Source: Cyclospora cayetanensis
Taxonomy: Eukaryota; Apicomplexa; Conoidasida; Eucoccidiorida; Eimeriidae
Assembly: GCF_002999335.1 (NCBI RefSeq)
Contig: NW_020312480.1
Coordinates: forward strand, 434,001-498,000
Length of the DNA: 64,000 nucleotides
Reading direction: 5' to 3'
The translations under genes and the position numbers were made by a program. The notes beneath the pieces are model-generated. The model did no database searches and was not told the origin of the DNA. It saw only the letters and a program-made list of their open reading frames with translations. Below, piece by piece: positions 33,065-45,720 of the stretch; positions within the stretch are counted from its first letter, which is position 1; every line of letters begins with the position of its first letter.

Positions 33065-35857
33065 TTATCCTCTAAACATGTTCTTTCGCTCCCTAAGGAT
33101 GTGCATAGTCTGAACTTCGTCCCCTTCTGGAGCCCCCACTGCTTTCTGGATTTCACGCCGATCGCAACGCATGAACGGATTATATGCCTTCTCCTGCAAG
33201 CAGTGCAATGCACAATGAAGAGTGATAATAATCGGCTAGGCAAGGCTACATTGAACGGTCACAGTTCGTAGTGATGTCCAAGACGTTGGGGCTACATTGC
33301 GTTAGACTCTCGAACAGGGGCGCTCTAGTTGTGCTAAGCCAAGAAAAGCACTGAAAATCGTGTGTGCTTCGCCTATCTACTATGTCACTGAAGCTCGCTG
33401 AAATCAAGAAATGAAGAAAGATCGTTAGCCGGACCTCGCCAATAGAAGAGGGAATTGTCGGTCTGCCTTCGGCCCGCTGTTTCTGTGCCCACTCCAACTT
33501 CGCTTCTAATGCCATATTATTCGGCTCGATGCTCGCGGCAAACCTGTGGAAGACCTCAGAAAACATGTTTCCATGAAAATGAGGAAATGCACACATGAAG
33601 GCCCATGAGGCCCTACGGGACAGTTAGAGACGCCACAAGATAGACGGACTGGGGACAGAGTGTGCGAGCGCAATAAATATTGAATTTGAGAAATACCAAG
33701 GGGCAAAACGAAGAAGGATGTAAAGTTATTAGTTGATTTTGAAGTTCGAAAATGAACAAAGACAAGGATCTGCCTGTTTTCACTCACTTCCTGACCCTTA
33801 CCTAAGATTTGATACAGAGTACTCGTGACCGCAATATACGAGAGTTTCTGCTGGCAGTGCTGCAATAGACTTCATGAGCGCCCGGTGCATCTGGGTAGCA
33901 TCCCCTTCAAAAAACCGCCCGCAGCCTGCAAGAAATAAAGTATCTCCTGATCAGCAAGCAGACCAACGCAAAGGCACCACGAGGGGGTGTGAAATAAGCT
34001 ATGATCATGCACGACCAAATACAAGGAAAGTGATGGGACAGCTACCAAAAATAATTATTCCCGGAAGGCAACTGTCGCAGAGGGAATAAGGTTAAACGTA
34101 TTTCCACCAAATCAGACAAAAAGTTAATCCCCTTGCAGAGAAGTGAGGGACGTAAAGCAGTGGCTCAGAGAAAGGCGATCCTTTCACAAGCTCGCAAGAG
34201 GCAACAAAGAGGGAACGAATAGAAGACACAGGAAAAATCGAAAAAGTCAGACGATGCTGGTAGCAAGCACAGAAAAGAAGAGAGAGTTAGACGATACGAG
34301 CAGGAGCACGGGAGACACAGAGCTACCAGGACCCGGCACTGGACGCAAAAATGCCGGGAGAGAGATGCACAACACGGCTTGCGAGGCAAACCGCCATGGC
34401 TGGTCCGCCTCAATAGAGGGCAAGCCCACCAGTAAAAATTATTGGATTAGCATTCATATCCGTGCGGCTCTCCATATAGTAGAGCACATGACCACTGGTG
34501 TGGCACGGCGCGTGCATTACCTTCACGTGAAGGTCCCCTAATGCGCACCAACAGACATCCAAAAGCCGCCTAATCCAGAGGTCAGATTCTTACGGTACTA
34601 GAATTACCGGCGTTCGGCGAGAAATAGGTGACAGCTTTGCCACTGTAGGCACCGGATGAGCCACAAGTTATATTTTAGATCATATGCTGTACAACTACTA
34701 AACTGGATGAATACCCAGGAAACCGCCATGCTTCAAGCGCTGCAGCCGCCATTAACGAAGTATTGTACACCCTAAGTTGCATTTAGCAAGCGTCGCCAAT
34801 TTTATCTGACTTCGCTCTTTCAGTGTGTCATGCCTCTTGCCTATTCGAAAGCTCTCTCCATCGTAGACCGCTCTGGTTCGGCCGGGGGTGTCTTCGTATG
34901 CCGAGCAAAACACTTCTATGTCCGGGACCAACTGCTTAATCCTCTCATTACCGCCTGCAGAAAACATCAGTAGCTCGTTAAAAAGTGAACAGGAGCGCCA
35001 AAAAATTTTGACAGGCAATATCCCTTTGCAAAAAGCACGAGCTGGGGAGAGGGGCGTGAGCACCTGAATGATCTGCATGTTTATGGGTGCAAAGGCAAGC
35101 CCGCAAAGTCACGTCCCTCTCCTTTGCCGCAGCAACAACCTGTGTACACACGTTAAGGCAATGTAAAACAGAGCAACCACACTAGCATCCGGGTCAGACA
35201 AAAGTCTGAGGGACGGCCGACTCATTTGCACGAATACAAGCACAGAAGGCACTCACGCGCCGAACTCAGCAATTGCTGTACAGATGCCTTTGAATACATA
35301 TCCCTGAACATACACCCTTTAGTCCAAATTCGACAGTCATACCTTCTCTGGCTCGGCAGGATCAACACAGGCCGCAGCCTTCGTCTTCCTGAACAACGAA
35401 GACAGCAGAGAACAAAACATTGAATTGAAAGCTTCGCCGTGGCAACTGGCGCCCCTTTTTGAGTTTGCTGCTTCTTTCAGCATGGACGATGCAGAAATGT
35501 TTAGCGGCGCATAGGGGTCCATTACTGAGCACGGACACTTCGGGAGGGGCAGGGCAGTAGCAGCATCTACAGCGGCGGCCATAGCGGTATCATGCAGAAA
35601 AGGATGCCCACTTGTCAATAATTACATAGGCATAGTTGTCCGAAAGCGTTGGGACTAGAATAACCTCAGCGCACGCCTGTGGATGACGACGCACAGAGAG
35701 TGAGGAGCATCACGCGGCAGGAGCTTTACGCACTCCTACAGACTACTAGAAGTAATGGCGGGTGAATCTGCCTAGAAGATAACAAAAAGGAAAGAGGCCA
35801 GATATATATGTTTAATGAAGTTGGGAGACAGGCATCAGCTTCCCTAGAACTCACCAT
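33065..35857 (-). CDS. Glyoxalase II (hydroxyacylglutathione hydrolase)
   Basis: Hydrolyses S-D-lactoylglutathione in the methylglyoxal detoxification pathway. Nine exons join in frame to 264 residues, the usual family length: 35857-35855, 35676-35612, 35388-35343, 35139-35064, 34954-34841, 34537-34430, 33946-33802, 33543-33435 and 33193-33065. Motifs: [14 protein letters not shown] at the start; metal site THKHADH (residues 56-62); APCHTSGH (His114); [17 protein letters not shown] (bridging Asp139); [11 protein letters not shown] (His178); PTIPSS and NPFMR in the C-terminal glutathione-binding domain. All seven metal ligands are present. Exon 1 codes only for the initiator Met. The intron after 34841 begins with GC. 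There is no N-terminal extension, so a cytosolic enzyme is likely. Confidence 0.92.
34538..34840 (-). other. GC-AG intron in the glyoxalase II gene
   Basis: The donor reads AATAG|GCAAGA and the acceptor CGCATTAG|GGGACC. Splicing is phase 1 and restores [17 protein letters not shown], as expected for the family. No GT donor in this stretch keeps both the frame and the motif. Confidence 0.75.
35855..35857 (-). other. Start-codon-only first coding exon of glyoxalase II
   Basis: The sequence CAAAATG|GTGAGT puts a strong splice donor directly after an ATG. Splicing to the acceptor CCACAG at 35677 gives Met-Ala-Cys-Ala-Glu-Val, in phase 0, exactly where family members start. Exon 35676-35612 has no usable Met, and an in-frame stop lies upstream of it. 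Confidence 0.7.
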
Positions 35858-36524
35858 TTTGTGGGGAGGGCTAGGGAGGGCGGACGCAGACGGAGCAGCA
35901 CAAAGAGAAGTGAAGGAGAGCAACAGGCCCTATATAGTCAAAAAGATGCACTGGCATATGCTCACATTGTGCATTTGATGAATAGATAACACTGCCCGCA
36001 AAACCTGAAGTACACAGTGCTAAAGACGGGGTCCTCCTACTCAGGGGAAACGGCGCCGCTTACAGCCGAAGGATCCCTTAGTGGCGAGCGACAAGCAAAT
36101 ATTTGTTGAATATGCTGCTGAGGCACGAAAGAGGCTGTTAAGGAAGGCCTGAATGAATGCAGCCGAAGGGCCCAAGCCGCAGGACGAAGCAACTGCATCT
36201 GGATGCAGTATGCCACCGGTCACGGACCACACACGTTTGAATGATTTGCTGTCTTAAGCAAGATGGAATTATAAGTGAGCTGGACTTCTACGGATGCGTT
36301 TTCGTACACATTTAATGAAGGTGGAGGAAACCGTAGAAATAGGGGGGACGGAGAAGGCTTGTAATTTTGCACACCTGTCTACAATGTAAATCTGCGTACT
36401 GACACGGTTGACAAGTAATTTTATGCTTCTATATTTGACAGGTTTTATTTTAAAAACATATTAACTGCCTAATTAACGTCTTTACCAGCAACCGTCTCGT
36501 AACCTGATGTGTGGCTCGAAATCG
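35858..36524. other. Intergenic region between divergent genes
   Basis: About 0.67 kb upstream of both the glyoxalase II gene (minus) and the putative gene starting at 36525 (plus). It is AT-rich near 36400-36480. No specific motif was recognised. Confidence 0.45.
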
Positions 36525-38210
36525 ATGGCCGCCCAGCGCCATAAACTGGAGGTCGTCGCCCTGTCGGTTGTTTTGCCTTATGGCGTAGACGGCCAGAAGG
36601 AGGCAAGTTGCCGCATAGTCTTTGCACTTTTACAGTATTTTAGTTGTCTGGTACGCATTAATTCTTGTCAGAATTTCCAAATGGCGAGCTTCGTATATTG
36701 CCGATGGGTCTACCCCCCACGCGCAGGATGGTGTAGTAAGTTGATTATTGGCCTTTAACTCATCTTTTTACGTTTCACTGCGATTCAGGCCTTAGAATTA
36801 TGTGAGCAGAAAGAGCCTTCATGTAGTTCTGTTATCACCACTGTGCGCAAGTCCCCGACAAGGCTAGCTGCAATGCCTAGTGCCCGGATTTTTTCTGTAT
36901 AAAAAACTCAATGCGTTGGGGAGGTGAGGCATAGACCCCCCGACGTCTCTCAGTTAGCTGGCCTTAATACAGCGTGCTCTGTAGTAGGACTCAGGCTTCC
37001 GGCTTCCTGGCAGATGCCCTTTGCACTCCATTTGGGCAGCGATGCGGGTTGCTTAAAAGAAATTGTGGCGCTTTTTGCTGGAATGGTTCTATTATGCCTG
37101 CAAACAGGATACAGAAAGAGCAGCTTGTGCTGTGCATCATGCGTGCTTCTGCAGCATAGACTTCGCAGCGGAGGTTTCTTTGTTGACGCAGCTGGAGTGC
37201 AGAGGCGCTAATACTCCAACATTCTTTTTTGGAGTGGACAAGAATAACGATCCTGTGGTTTACAAACCAAAGCTGAGTGGACTTAAGAAACTTTACGAGT
37301 ATTCTGTTCTCCAGACAGACTGTTATCTCATTGACCTAGAGCTAAAGGTGAAGGCATCAAAAATCTTACACGCAAAGAAACTCCGCACTGCCTCTGCAGT
37401 AGGCGCACGTTCCAGCTTCTGGTTCCACTGTATCTAACTACAGATACTAAGGCTTTACCCGAATGCAAGACCCCATAGCCCTGTGCATAGTAGGCAATGT
37501 GGCACTTCGCCTGTGATTTCTACATTCCCTATGGAGAAATGGTGCATTCCACGAGTTTTAGTACGAACAGGCCTTCAAGCATTGTATACCGTTTATTGAT
37601 AGGGGAACTTTGAGTTGAATGTGTGCTGCAGAGGACGAATCGGAAAGGCTTTACGCTCGTCATAGACTTCAAGTCAGTGGAAAAAGAGGCGGACCGCGGG
37701 AACCTGGATCTTTTCAATTCCATGTAATTAGTTAGAGATACTAATATTCGTTCTGAAAGGAAGTCCATAGACGAGATGGTGGCTAGGATTTTTTCAATTT
37801 GTACGGCGCTTGTTATAGTGAATGCATTTCCCATTACAGCTAAGATAGTATGTTATTTAGGTAGGGAGATCGTTCCCATCGAGCCCGACAAGCTCATCAT
37901 CTCCGAGGACAACTCGGCTTTGTTCAAGGCTGTCTCCCCTCAACAGGTGCCATATCCCTACAGTAAGAACTCCAAAACTTTTGAAGCCAACCCTGAAGAA
38001 ACATCATCCGTGTCTATGGATGCTAAGAGGCGAGGCAAGTTAGTTCTAGAGCATACATATAAAGTTTTCCCCCCCTTTTCTCCTATAGACTCAGACACCG
38101 AGCTTGAGGGTCCACAGTCTGCTTCGACCTCGGCGGGCATGGGCTTCATGCAAGGATCCGCTGATGCCACCTTGTCTGATACTGAAATGGATTCCGACGA
38201 CTTTGAATGA
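36525..38210 (+). CDS. Putative multi-exon protein of unknown function with acidic C-terminus
   Basis: Candidate exon 1 (36525-36602) codes for MAAQRHKLEVVALSVVLPYG and onward to GQKE, and ends at GGAG|GCAAGT, a near-perfect GC donor. Coding-like stretches follow at about 37165-37350 (RGANTPTFFFGVDKNNDPVV, SGLKKLYEY, QTDCYLIDLELK before GTGAAG) and 37856-38210 (LGREIVPIEPDKLIISEDN, ending DTEMDSDDFE and a stop). I do not recognise the family. The internal exon chain could not be closed in phase, so the outline is approximate and these stretches might belong to more than one gene. Confidence 0.35.
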
Positions 38211-40031
38211 CCGTGCTTACCTTTCTGCTGGCACATGCGGAGCGGAGTAGGACGCGAAGCTAAAGGGGAGCCTGGAGAGCATGCGGGATCCTGACAAGTG
38301 GACGAGGTGGAAACTGTCTGGATCATGTGACCATTCTGTAAAATACATCAAGGGAAATGCGGTGCCTTATTAAGAACGGCGTCTCGAAGATCGAGTTTGC
38401 GCCGACTTGGTCTCCGCAGGAACAAGAAATATTAATGTATTTGAATTTTTAGTTCAGTGTGTACCTATTTGTTTGTATATATATCTTGTTTCCACTGGCA
38501 GAGCACGGGAGTGCATGGCGTTTTATCAATTTGATGAAGTCGCCGGAGCGACTAGCCATTCAGTTACTGGAGATTAAATGTCTTAAGGCATTTTAAAAAG
38601 TATGGTGTTCCACCGCCATTTTGGAATAGCCATCGGCGGTGGTTATATGCTTTGGTGGTAAAGTCACACAATCGTTTAGTTCGCTGCAATGCAGACATCG
38701 TGCGAAAGTGAATTTATTGTTTTTTCCTGGGCCAAGGGCTACGAATGACTGCCCATGTACATCCACCCGAGCCTTTTGGCTAAATCGCGACGTTCTTTTT
38801 TTGCAGCACCACTTCACTCCTGATGGATGTGCTGAAAACCACATCGTAGGCGGGCTCCCCACCCAGACGGATGAGGGAGAGCAGCCTTTCAAGCAAGCAG
38901 CAGTGTAAAGATACAAATGATATTACAAGTAACTAGCTGGGGGGGCTGCTTTGCTGAGGGATACAAGGTAACAAACCCAAACTAAGCACTTGAGGCCGGT
39001 CTTCAGGCAGTGGCTTCTCAGGGATTTAGTGTGACACTGGGGGCGGGGTTAGACCGAACTCCATCGAGGATGCCATTTAAAGATACGTAAAGTGGACTTA
39101 AAAGGATTTTAAAGCATTTAGTGCATGGACAAACCATTCGAGGACTCGGTCTATTTGAGGAGCGGACAAAAAGTTGGAGGGCCATATTGCGAATAAGTAG
39201 TTGCTTCTGCTTTGAGCCAATCAGAACTGCGTGTTGCAGGATTGGAGTAAGGGAATGTACGTATTCGTAGAAACATTTTTAAAAACGAGGCCTGAAAATT
39301 TGTGCAGGTATCCGTAGCGGCTCAACCGTCACCTCCCTGGACCTGTCGACCGCTTCGCCGTTAATTGTTGGCAATTTTAGTACGCATCTGCCGCTTATTT
39401 GTGCTTTGCCTGATTTTAAAACCAATAGTGTGGCATTTAAATGCTGTAATATCCCTCAGAATAGTCGATACTGGCTGGGGGCTTAACCCCTTGTCAACTC
39501 GGCCTCCGTGACCATGCAGGCGACCCCAGTGCGCGTAGCAGGAGAGTTTCTCCGGTTTAAGCAGGCTCAAAGAAACTCCTGAGCATATTATATATGGGTA
39601 ACTGCATTTAAAAGTTGCCTTGCTGATCATCAGTCAGAGTGGTATTTGTAAGGGAGATCTACAAAAGCTGATGCCTACTTTCCTGCGAGGCATCCTGGCC
39701 ACCGTTTGAAGCGCGAAGGATGTCTTTAGGTAGTAAAAATTTCTGAGCTGTAAATCTCCAAACAGAGAAGAGCCGCATTATTCTTGCCAAACAGAACGAG
39801 TTACGCTGCTTATAAAGCAGCCCGGTACGATTGTCGTGACCAAGGAGAAAGCTCCTTTACAGGCAGACACCTTAAAAACAATAGTGCAGAAATACGTCCA
39901 ATACTCTATTCCCATTGCGGCCTCATGTGTAGAGCCATGAGAAGGGAATTTTTCTCCAGGGCTAAAAACAAGGATTGTTGTCACAGGAAGCTAAAGCGTT
40001 TTTATGCCACTTCCCGCACCCCATCAGCAGC
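38211..40031. other. Intergenic region without recognised genes
   Basis: About 1.8 kb, AT-leaning, with short ORFs (38593-38916 on both strands, 39361-39630 minus) that lack motifs or splice partners. Nothing further was recognised. Confidence 0.45.
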
Positions 40032-43000
40032 ATGGTTCCTGAGCCAACGGAGACTACAATTGTGGAGGAAATTGCAGTTTGTCCTGCCGCGATACATACG
40101 GAGCTAGGTATTCCTCCTCCTAGTCCTAGTACAATAACAGCCCAAGGGAAGTCCTTCCGCATTCTGGGGGAGGCCGCAGCCCGGCTTTTGGCTGATGCTT
40201 ACTGCTCACAAGGTCCGGAACTGGTCCACAGGTTGAACAGTGCACGGACCATTTCTAGTGAAGCAGTATCCGCTTGCAACGAGGTTGAGGAGGGTGAAGC
40301 ATATGGTCAGAAATGTGGGACTGCTAGCATTACAACAAGTGCGCCACAGCCTCCAACATCGCAGGAGGCGCTACCAGAAGAAGATGGGCCTTCCTGCCTT
40401 ACAACGTATTCGTTAAAGCGCGTGCCCTTTGGTTCTGTCATTTTTACTGGAGATTTGATTATCAGTAAACAAGGATCTGTACGCATCGCCACCCCAGGCA
40501 AGGCAGTTCCCTGTATGAGTTGCTGAAATGCTCCCTTCTTCTATCACCAAAATTACCGTTAAATATTACAACTTGTCTTCTAGAAATTGGAGTTCAGCCG
40601 GAGTTCTCCAAGGAAAGCAAATTTGCAGGCCCCCTTACCGCTTGATGCGTGTCTTGGAGCAGCTACTGTGCGCTTCGCTAACGGTATAGACTACTGGGGT
40701 CCCATTAGCCAGAGTATGCGCCTCTGTGGAGATGCCGTAATTCGGTGGCCCAGCGGAGCCACCTACGAAGGACAGGTAGCACTCAGTCTGCTAAGCAGTA
40801 GTGTTCCACTTGCGGAAAGAACAAAAAGAATGATTAGTTATGGCTAGGCCAAGAATAAAAGGGCTTCACGAGGCTTGCGGCTATAAACCTCTAAGCACAG
40901 CAAAAATTTGGGACTCATCCAATGGCTCTCTGACATGTAGAATTAAAGATTTTGTATACAGCATATGCGTAGGGCTTATCTGTAGCAATACGTGTATTTG
41001 AGACAAGAGTATCCTGACATCCTCCGGGCTCATGTCCATACATGTCAGCTCTAGCCTTCGGAAAAGGCCGCTTAGAATCATTTGTCGCCATTTCAGTATC
41101 ATCCCAAACGTTCCAGTATATCTGTCGTGTCGCAATAAAATTCTGCAAAATGCTGCAGGTTTCTGACGGAATGCGCAATGGGATCGGTAGATACACATCA
41201 GGAGACGGGTAAGATCGCTGTGCTGCCAAGCAACACAAGCTTCGGGAGATGCCAGAGTAACGAGTCAGGTACAGAAAGACAGGCTATGACTATAGACCTT
41301 CTAACAAGTTAACGGCTCACACTTTGAGCTATCATGAAGGGCTGAAAGCTCCACTATTACCCCTTTTCCCCCTCATTCCCTCAGGAACTTCACATACGAG
41401 GGAGGGTGGTCCCACGGACTGCGCAACAGTTGGGGCGTCCTGACGAGCTCCGATGGCAGCAAGTATAGCGGTGAGAGTCTGCCGGAATTAGATGAGCACT
41501 GCCTCTTTAACTTCGTCAGCAGCCTTTGTCCTGTGGAAAACGCGTCTCCGTCTTACAGCTGGATAATTGGGGTTTTGAAGCTAGAGTGGAATTAGGGGGA
41601 GTGGGACTGTATAACTGAGCACGTGCTTGCATATTGCGTAGGATCGAACACCTTATGTCTTACGAAGTCTGCATGCGGCAGCGGCAGTGGAAAATGCTGG
41701 CAGAGAGAGTATATATTCCAGCTGTGTGTTCTAGGAGGAAATAGAGGTGACCCTACCGTGTGTCCCCGACTGCATTGGACCTGCGTTTCACTACTTTGGC
41801 TTTTGCAGGAGAATGGCGAGAAGGGATTCGACACGGCTTTGGAGAACAAATATTTGCAGATGGCAGTCGTTATGAAGGGCAATGGGTGGATGGACTACAG
41901 CATGGCCAGGGCGTTATGGACTGGAAGGAGCCCGCAGTGCAGTATGTTGGTAAGGAGGACGACTTACTCCTTTTGTTATCGCAGCTTTCTACTCTGCATT
42001 AGACTACGCAAATACATGCCGTGAACACATATTCAGAGCCCTCCTGCGATGGGGGGGACAGCTTTTTTATAGCGGTACAATAGCATTTGCGCCCCAGCGC
42101 CACTTTAGACAACTACAATCAGGAGAAGGCCTGTGTTGCCATCTCCATATAAAGAACTTTTAAAGGCCTGATTGTGTGCTTTGAGGCTCCAGGGGAATGG
42201 TGCGAAGGCAACGTCTCAGGCTGGGGCAGGCAAACATGGGTCGACGCTGCAGATGCCGAAGACACGGGAACCTGTAGGAAGTGTCTATTCTTCTGCCTCC
42301 AAGTATAGCACAGCAAAATGGTGAAATGCAGATGCACGATGCACGACTTGTCATTGCTTAGCCATTGAGGGCTCTGGTTGCTGTGCGAGTGTTGCGTTGA
42401 CTGCAGGGAGCGTCGGACGCAGTCTTCAGCAAAACCACTACGAAGGGCAATTTAAAGTATCGGCACAGTTCCTCAGGCGTCAAGCGATAGATATCTAGAG
42501 AGAGCCTCACGATATAGGGAACAAGCAAGCAGAAAAGTAACTAGAGCCAGCGAAAAAGAGATCAGATAGGTCGAGCCACACCGGTAAACGGTTTAGAGTC
42601 CCCACGTGCAACGTCCAGCATTGGCTTTAGGAGTGGCCGATTGGACTTGTCAGACTCTGGGATTAGCTTTACTTCCCCGCACTTGTTCCATCGCGTGTAC
42701 TCGTCGCTCCTACCAAAGACAGAGGACTCGTATATCTTCTTTGAAATGACCCCTGCAAAACAGAACGGCCGAAGAGAAGGAGTTGGCGCCTTCAGTTATT
42801 CTAACGGGGCACGGTATGAGGGTTCTTGGAGGGCAGACCAAAAGCATGGAGCCGGCAAATATAAATCGGAGATGGGGTCTTTGTATGAAGGTAAGAGAGA
42901 CCACGTCAGCCCTATAAGTTTCCTACAGGTGACTCCCCTGGTCATCTGTCTCGAGGAGCACGCTAGCTCCAAAGTGCATATTTTACGGCAGCCTCGTTCC

Positions 43001-45520
43001 ACAATACAGCTACATCTCAAAGCATGCGACAGCCACAAAGCCTCTTGAACTCCCCTTGTATTGGTAGGCCTTTTCGTTAACGATAGAATGGCTGAAAAGC
43101 AACCCGTCGCTGTGGAAGACCCAGTAAGGGCATTTGTCGACCTCTCTGTGGTCCAGCAGCTTGAGGTGTACAGACACCTTGAGGCCTGTAAGGGGACAGA
43201 TATCTGGAGGCAAGCACCCGTGTGCGAACGCCTAGCTGCAAGAACAATAAGGAGCGTCTATCAGACAATGCTGAGGCAAGCAGACGACGTGACCTTTCAT
43301 GTGCCCTGTGCGGGGCCTACACTGTATTTTCTGTCCGCAAAACCTGGCACTACCGTCCATGCAATTATACAAAACGGCGACACTTTGGGATATATGTGTT
43401 CCTCCTGACGCCGCTATACAAGTTGTACGCAGGGTTCATGATGCATTAGTATCGGGGCACCCTCTACTTTCACCGGATGATGGATAGGGCTTGATTCGTG
43501 CATTCAGAAACGTCTCTATCCTTCGCCGCGTCTACACAGCATATCGAAAACTAGCTCCAATGCCTTATAGCGATCCTTTCGTTCTCTCTGCTGCGCAGTT
43601 TTGGTGAGCCGTATGTTAAGCCACATAGAAGGACTAATCAATTACGTTCCATTGCATGCAAGGGTCTCCTTTCATTTGATTGATGGCAGCAACACTTTGG
43701 CTCGCCGCCGCTGAGGCTCCGAATAACTGTATCCATCGATATCTTTTATGCTTTTTGCAGTGCTTTGTTCCTCCAGGTGTCTAGCGTTCGACGCCGATTT
43801 GATTCATCTGTCCGCTTCGCTTTGTGACGTTGTCAAGGTGCGCCCATCGTTCTATAACCACTGTGGGCAGAATCATAGAGCGGGTCGGCGCTTCTTGGAC
43901 TAGATGTATCCCTTGTCATTCCTTATATCTGACCTTCGCTGATTCGTTCACTGTCAAGTGTTTTTTTGTCGAGTCGCGTTCTGCATACTACAAGCTATTG
44001 GTCGCGTTCTGCATACTACAAGCTATTGCCGCCATACACCAAAGCTTTACGCTTGTTCCGTATTCGGTTTCACGTGTTCGAGCAGCAACTATTTAGTAAG
44101 TGATAGCAGCTTATTCGAGGTAAGGTCACCCACTGCAAGGCTTATGGACTGCGTATGGCTTGCGCGCTAGCAGCTAGTGCTCATTCCTGGGAGCGACGAG
44201 AGCTTTCAGCGGGCCCGGCGTCTAAGCGGTGGCGTTCCTGCTACCTTCTCGGTTATTCAGAATGAAAGGAGGCGAAGCCTACGCAGCAGCGACTGCTGTC
44301 TAGGCGACCGTAAAGAGCTTGCCGAGACTACAGACCCAGTAGAAAAGGACCTTCCAAAAACGCAGCGCGCGTTTTCTGGTGCGATTCCAGCAGAAGAAAT
44401 CATTAGGACATCTTGGAATATAGATAAATACCCCAGCCACTCATCACCTGAGCAGCCTCTCGCCTGTGGAGTCGTTGCTGAAGAATGTCTTCCTCTTCAA
44501 AGGAGGCCTGTGTTGTTCCCTGCGTTCCTAAGAGGACTGGTTTTGTTGCTGCAGAGCAGACTGCAATGCCAAAGCAGGAGCATGGGGCAACAGCTTGTGT
44601 TGGAGTCGGAAAAAGATTGGGTTTGGGGAACCCCTAAATCTGACACTGCCGCATGGTCTGACGCAGAAGATTCCTACAGTTTGAGTCTTGCTTGGATTTC
44701 GCTCTGCCAGAAACTCCACATACTCAGCGACTCGCTTGAAAAGCAAATACTGAAGAGGCAGCAGAGGCATCCTAGCACACTAAGACAGGCATCAAAGGAG
44801 CGGCATGAGCCACCGCAGGCCTCCAAGTCGTCTCAGGAGTGTGAAGGGGACACGTGGTCTACTTTAAGTGGGCAGTCTGCGGAAATGATGCAGCAACAGG
44901 AGCAATTATCTTCTGATCCACCGTCACAGAGCCAGAACGCTGTTGCTCAGGAATGCAAAAGAGGCTCTTTACGGAGTAAAAACCCTAAGCAGCCTCAGCA
45001 ACAAAAGGCAGTAGGCTCTTCAAGTCCCCAGGAGGCTTCGCCTGGGTTGCTGGACGCAGCAGAGCCCCCCCGCATGAACTGCTCCAAAGAGCACTTCGTA
45101 CCTCAAGGAAGAAGAGCAGAAAACAAAGTCTTCGTAGAGGGGGAAAATGGCATGGATGCAGTAGCAGCAAGCGCAGGGCGTCACAGTAAAGTATTCACTC
45201 AAGCGGCTCTAGCAGAGACCCACTGCATTCTGAATGACGAGCTGCACAACAAGCTGTTTAAAATATGCGAGACGGATGTTTGTAAGCCACGCAAGGCCTC
45301 TGGTGTTGTTGCATTACCTATTACTATCTTTACGCTCAATATGCCTATCTGAGTATACCAAACACGCCGTTGCTTTGCAGTGTACAGCAGAGAGCCAGCG
45401 AAGATCTTCTTTATTCCAGGTTTTGGTGCCGCTGGTGTGGCGCAGGCAAGACGCATTCAACAGAAATCCCAGGAGCTGGGGTTTGCACCGTTCGAACCGT
45501 GTTCTATGTCTTTGACGTAA
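40032..45520 (+). CDS. MORN-repeat protein (multi-exon; borders partly unresolved)
   Basis: Probable start ATG 40032 (VPEPTETTIVEEI). MORN repeats are spread over small exons: 40584-40775 (FANGIDYWG, WPSGATYEGQ), 41385-41470 (NFTYEGGWSHGLRNSWG), 41809-41949 (GEWREGIRHGFGEQIFADG, YEGQWVDGLQHGQG), 42193-42273 (GEWCEGNVSGWGRQ), 42407-42456 (NHYEGQF), about 42619-42890 (YSNGARYEGSWRADQKHGAG) and from 43068 (LFVNDRMAE). Junctions from 41470 to 42407, and 42890 to 43068, are in phase and rejoin G-E-W or Y-E-G motifs. A large exon from about 44172 to 45281 (Gln/Ser-rich, few motifs) splices at GTTT|GTAAGC to 45381, ending at TAA 45518-45520. MORN proteins scaffold membranes and cytoskeleton in Apicomplexa, for instance in budding and the basal complex; flagellar radial-spoke relatives exist too. 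The exact orthologue is unknown. Confidence 0.65.
43973..44028. repeat. Perfect 28-bp tandem duplication
   Basis: GTCGCGTTCTGCATACTACA plus the next eight bases occurs twice in direct tandem (43973-44000 and 44001-44028). It lies between predicted exons of the MORN gene. The lack of differences suggests a recent duplication. Confidence 0.85.
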
Positions 45521-45720
45521 TCGTACCCTAATTTCTACGTCCATTACCTAGGTCCCGGTGGCTTCTAAAAATGTCTGTAGCTCGAAGCATTTTAAACAAA
45601 GCTGATTCCAACACCATCTCTTTTGCTGCAATAACGGGCTTTTCGGGGTTGCCGGACGTGATAGGCAACTGTGATTCGCTAGATAGCACCAGGGCTACCG
45701 TCCAAAGAGCCATGCCTGGG

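Noticed and set aside
34021..34085. Small extra exon in glyoxalase II near GACAGTTGCC
   Set aside because: It lacks an AG acceptor; the acceptor GATCAG before 33946 supplies [13 protein letters not shown] directly and in phase.
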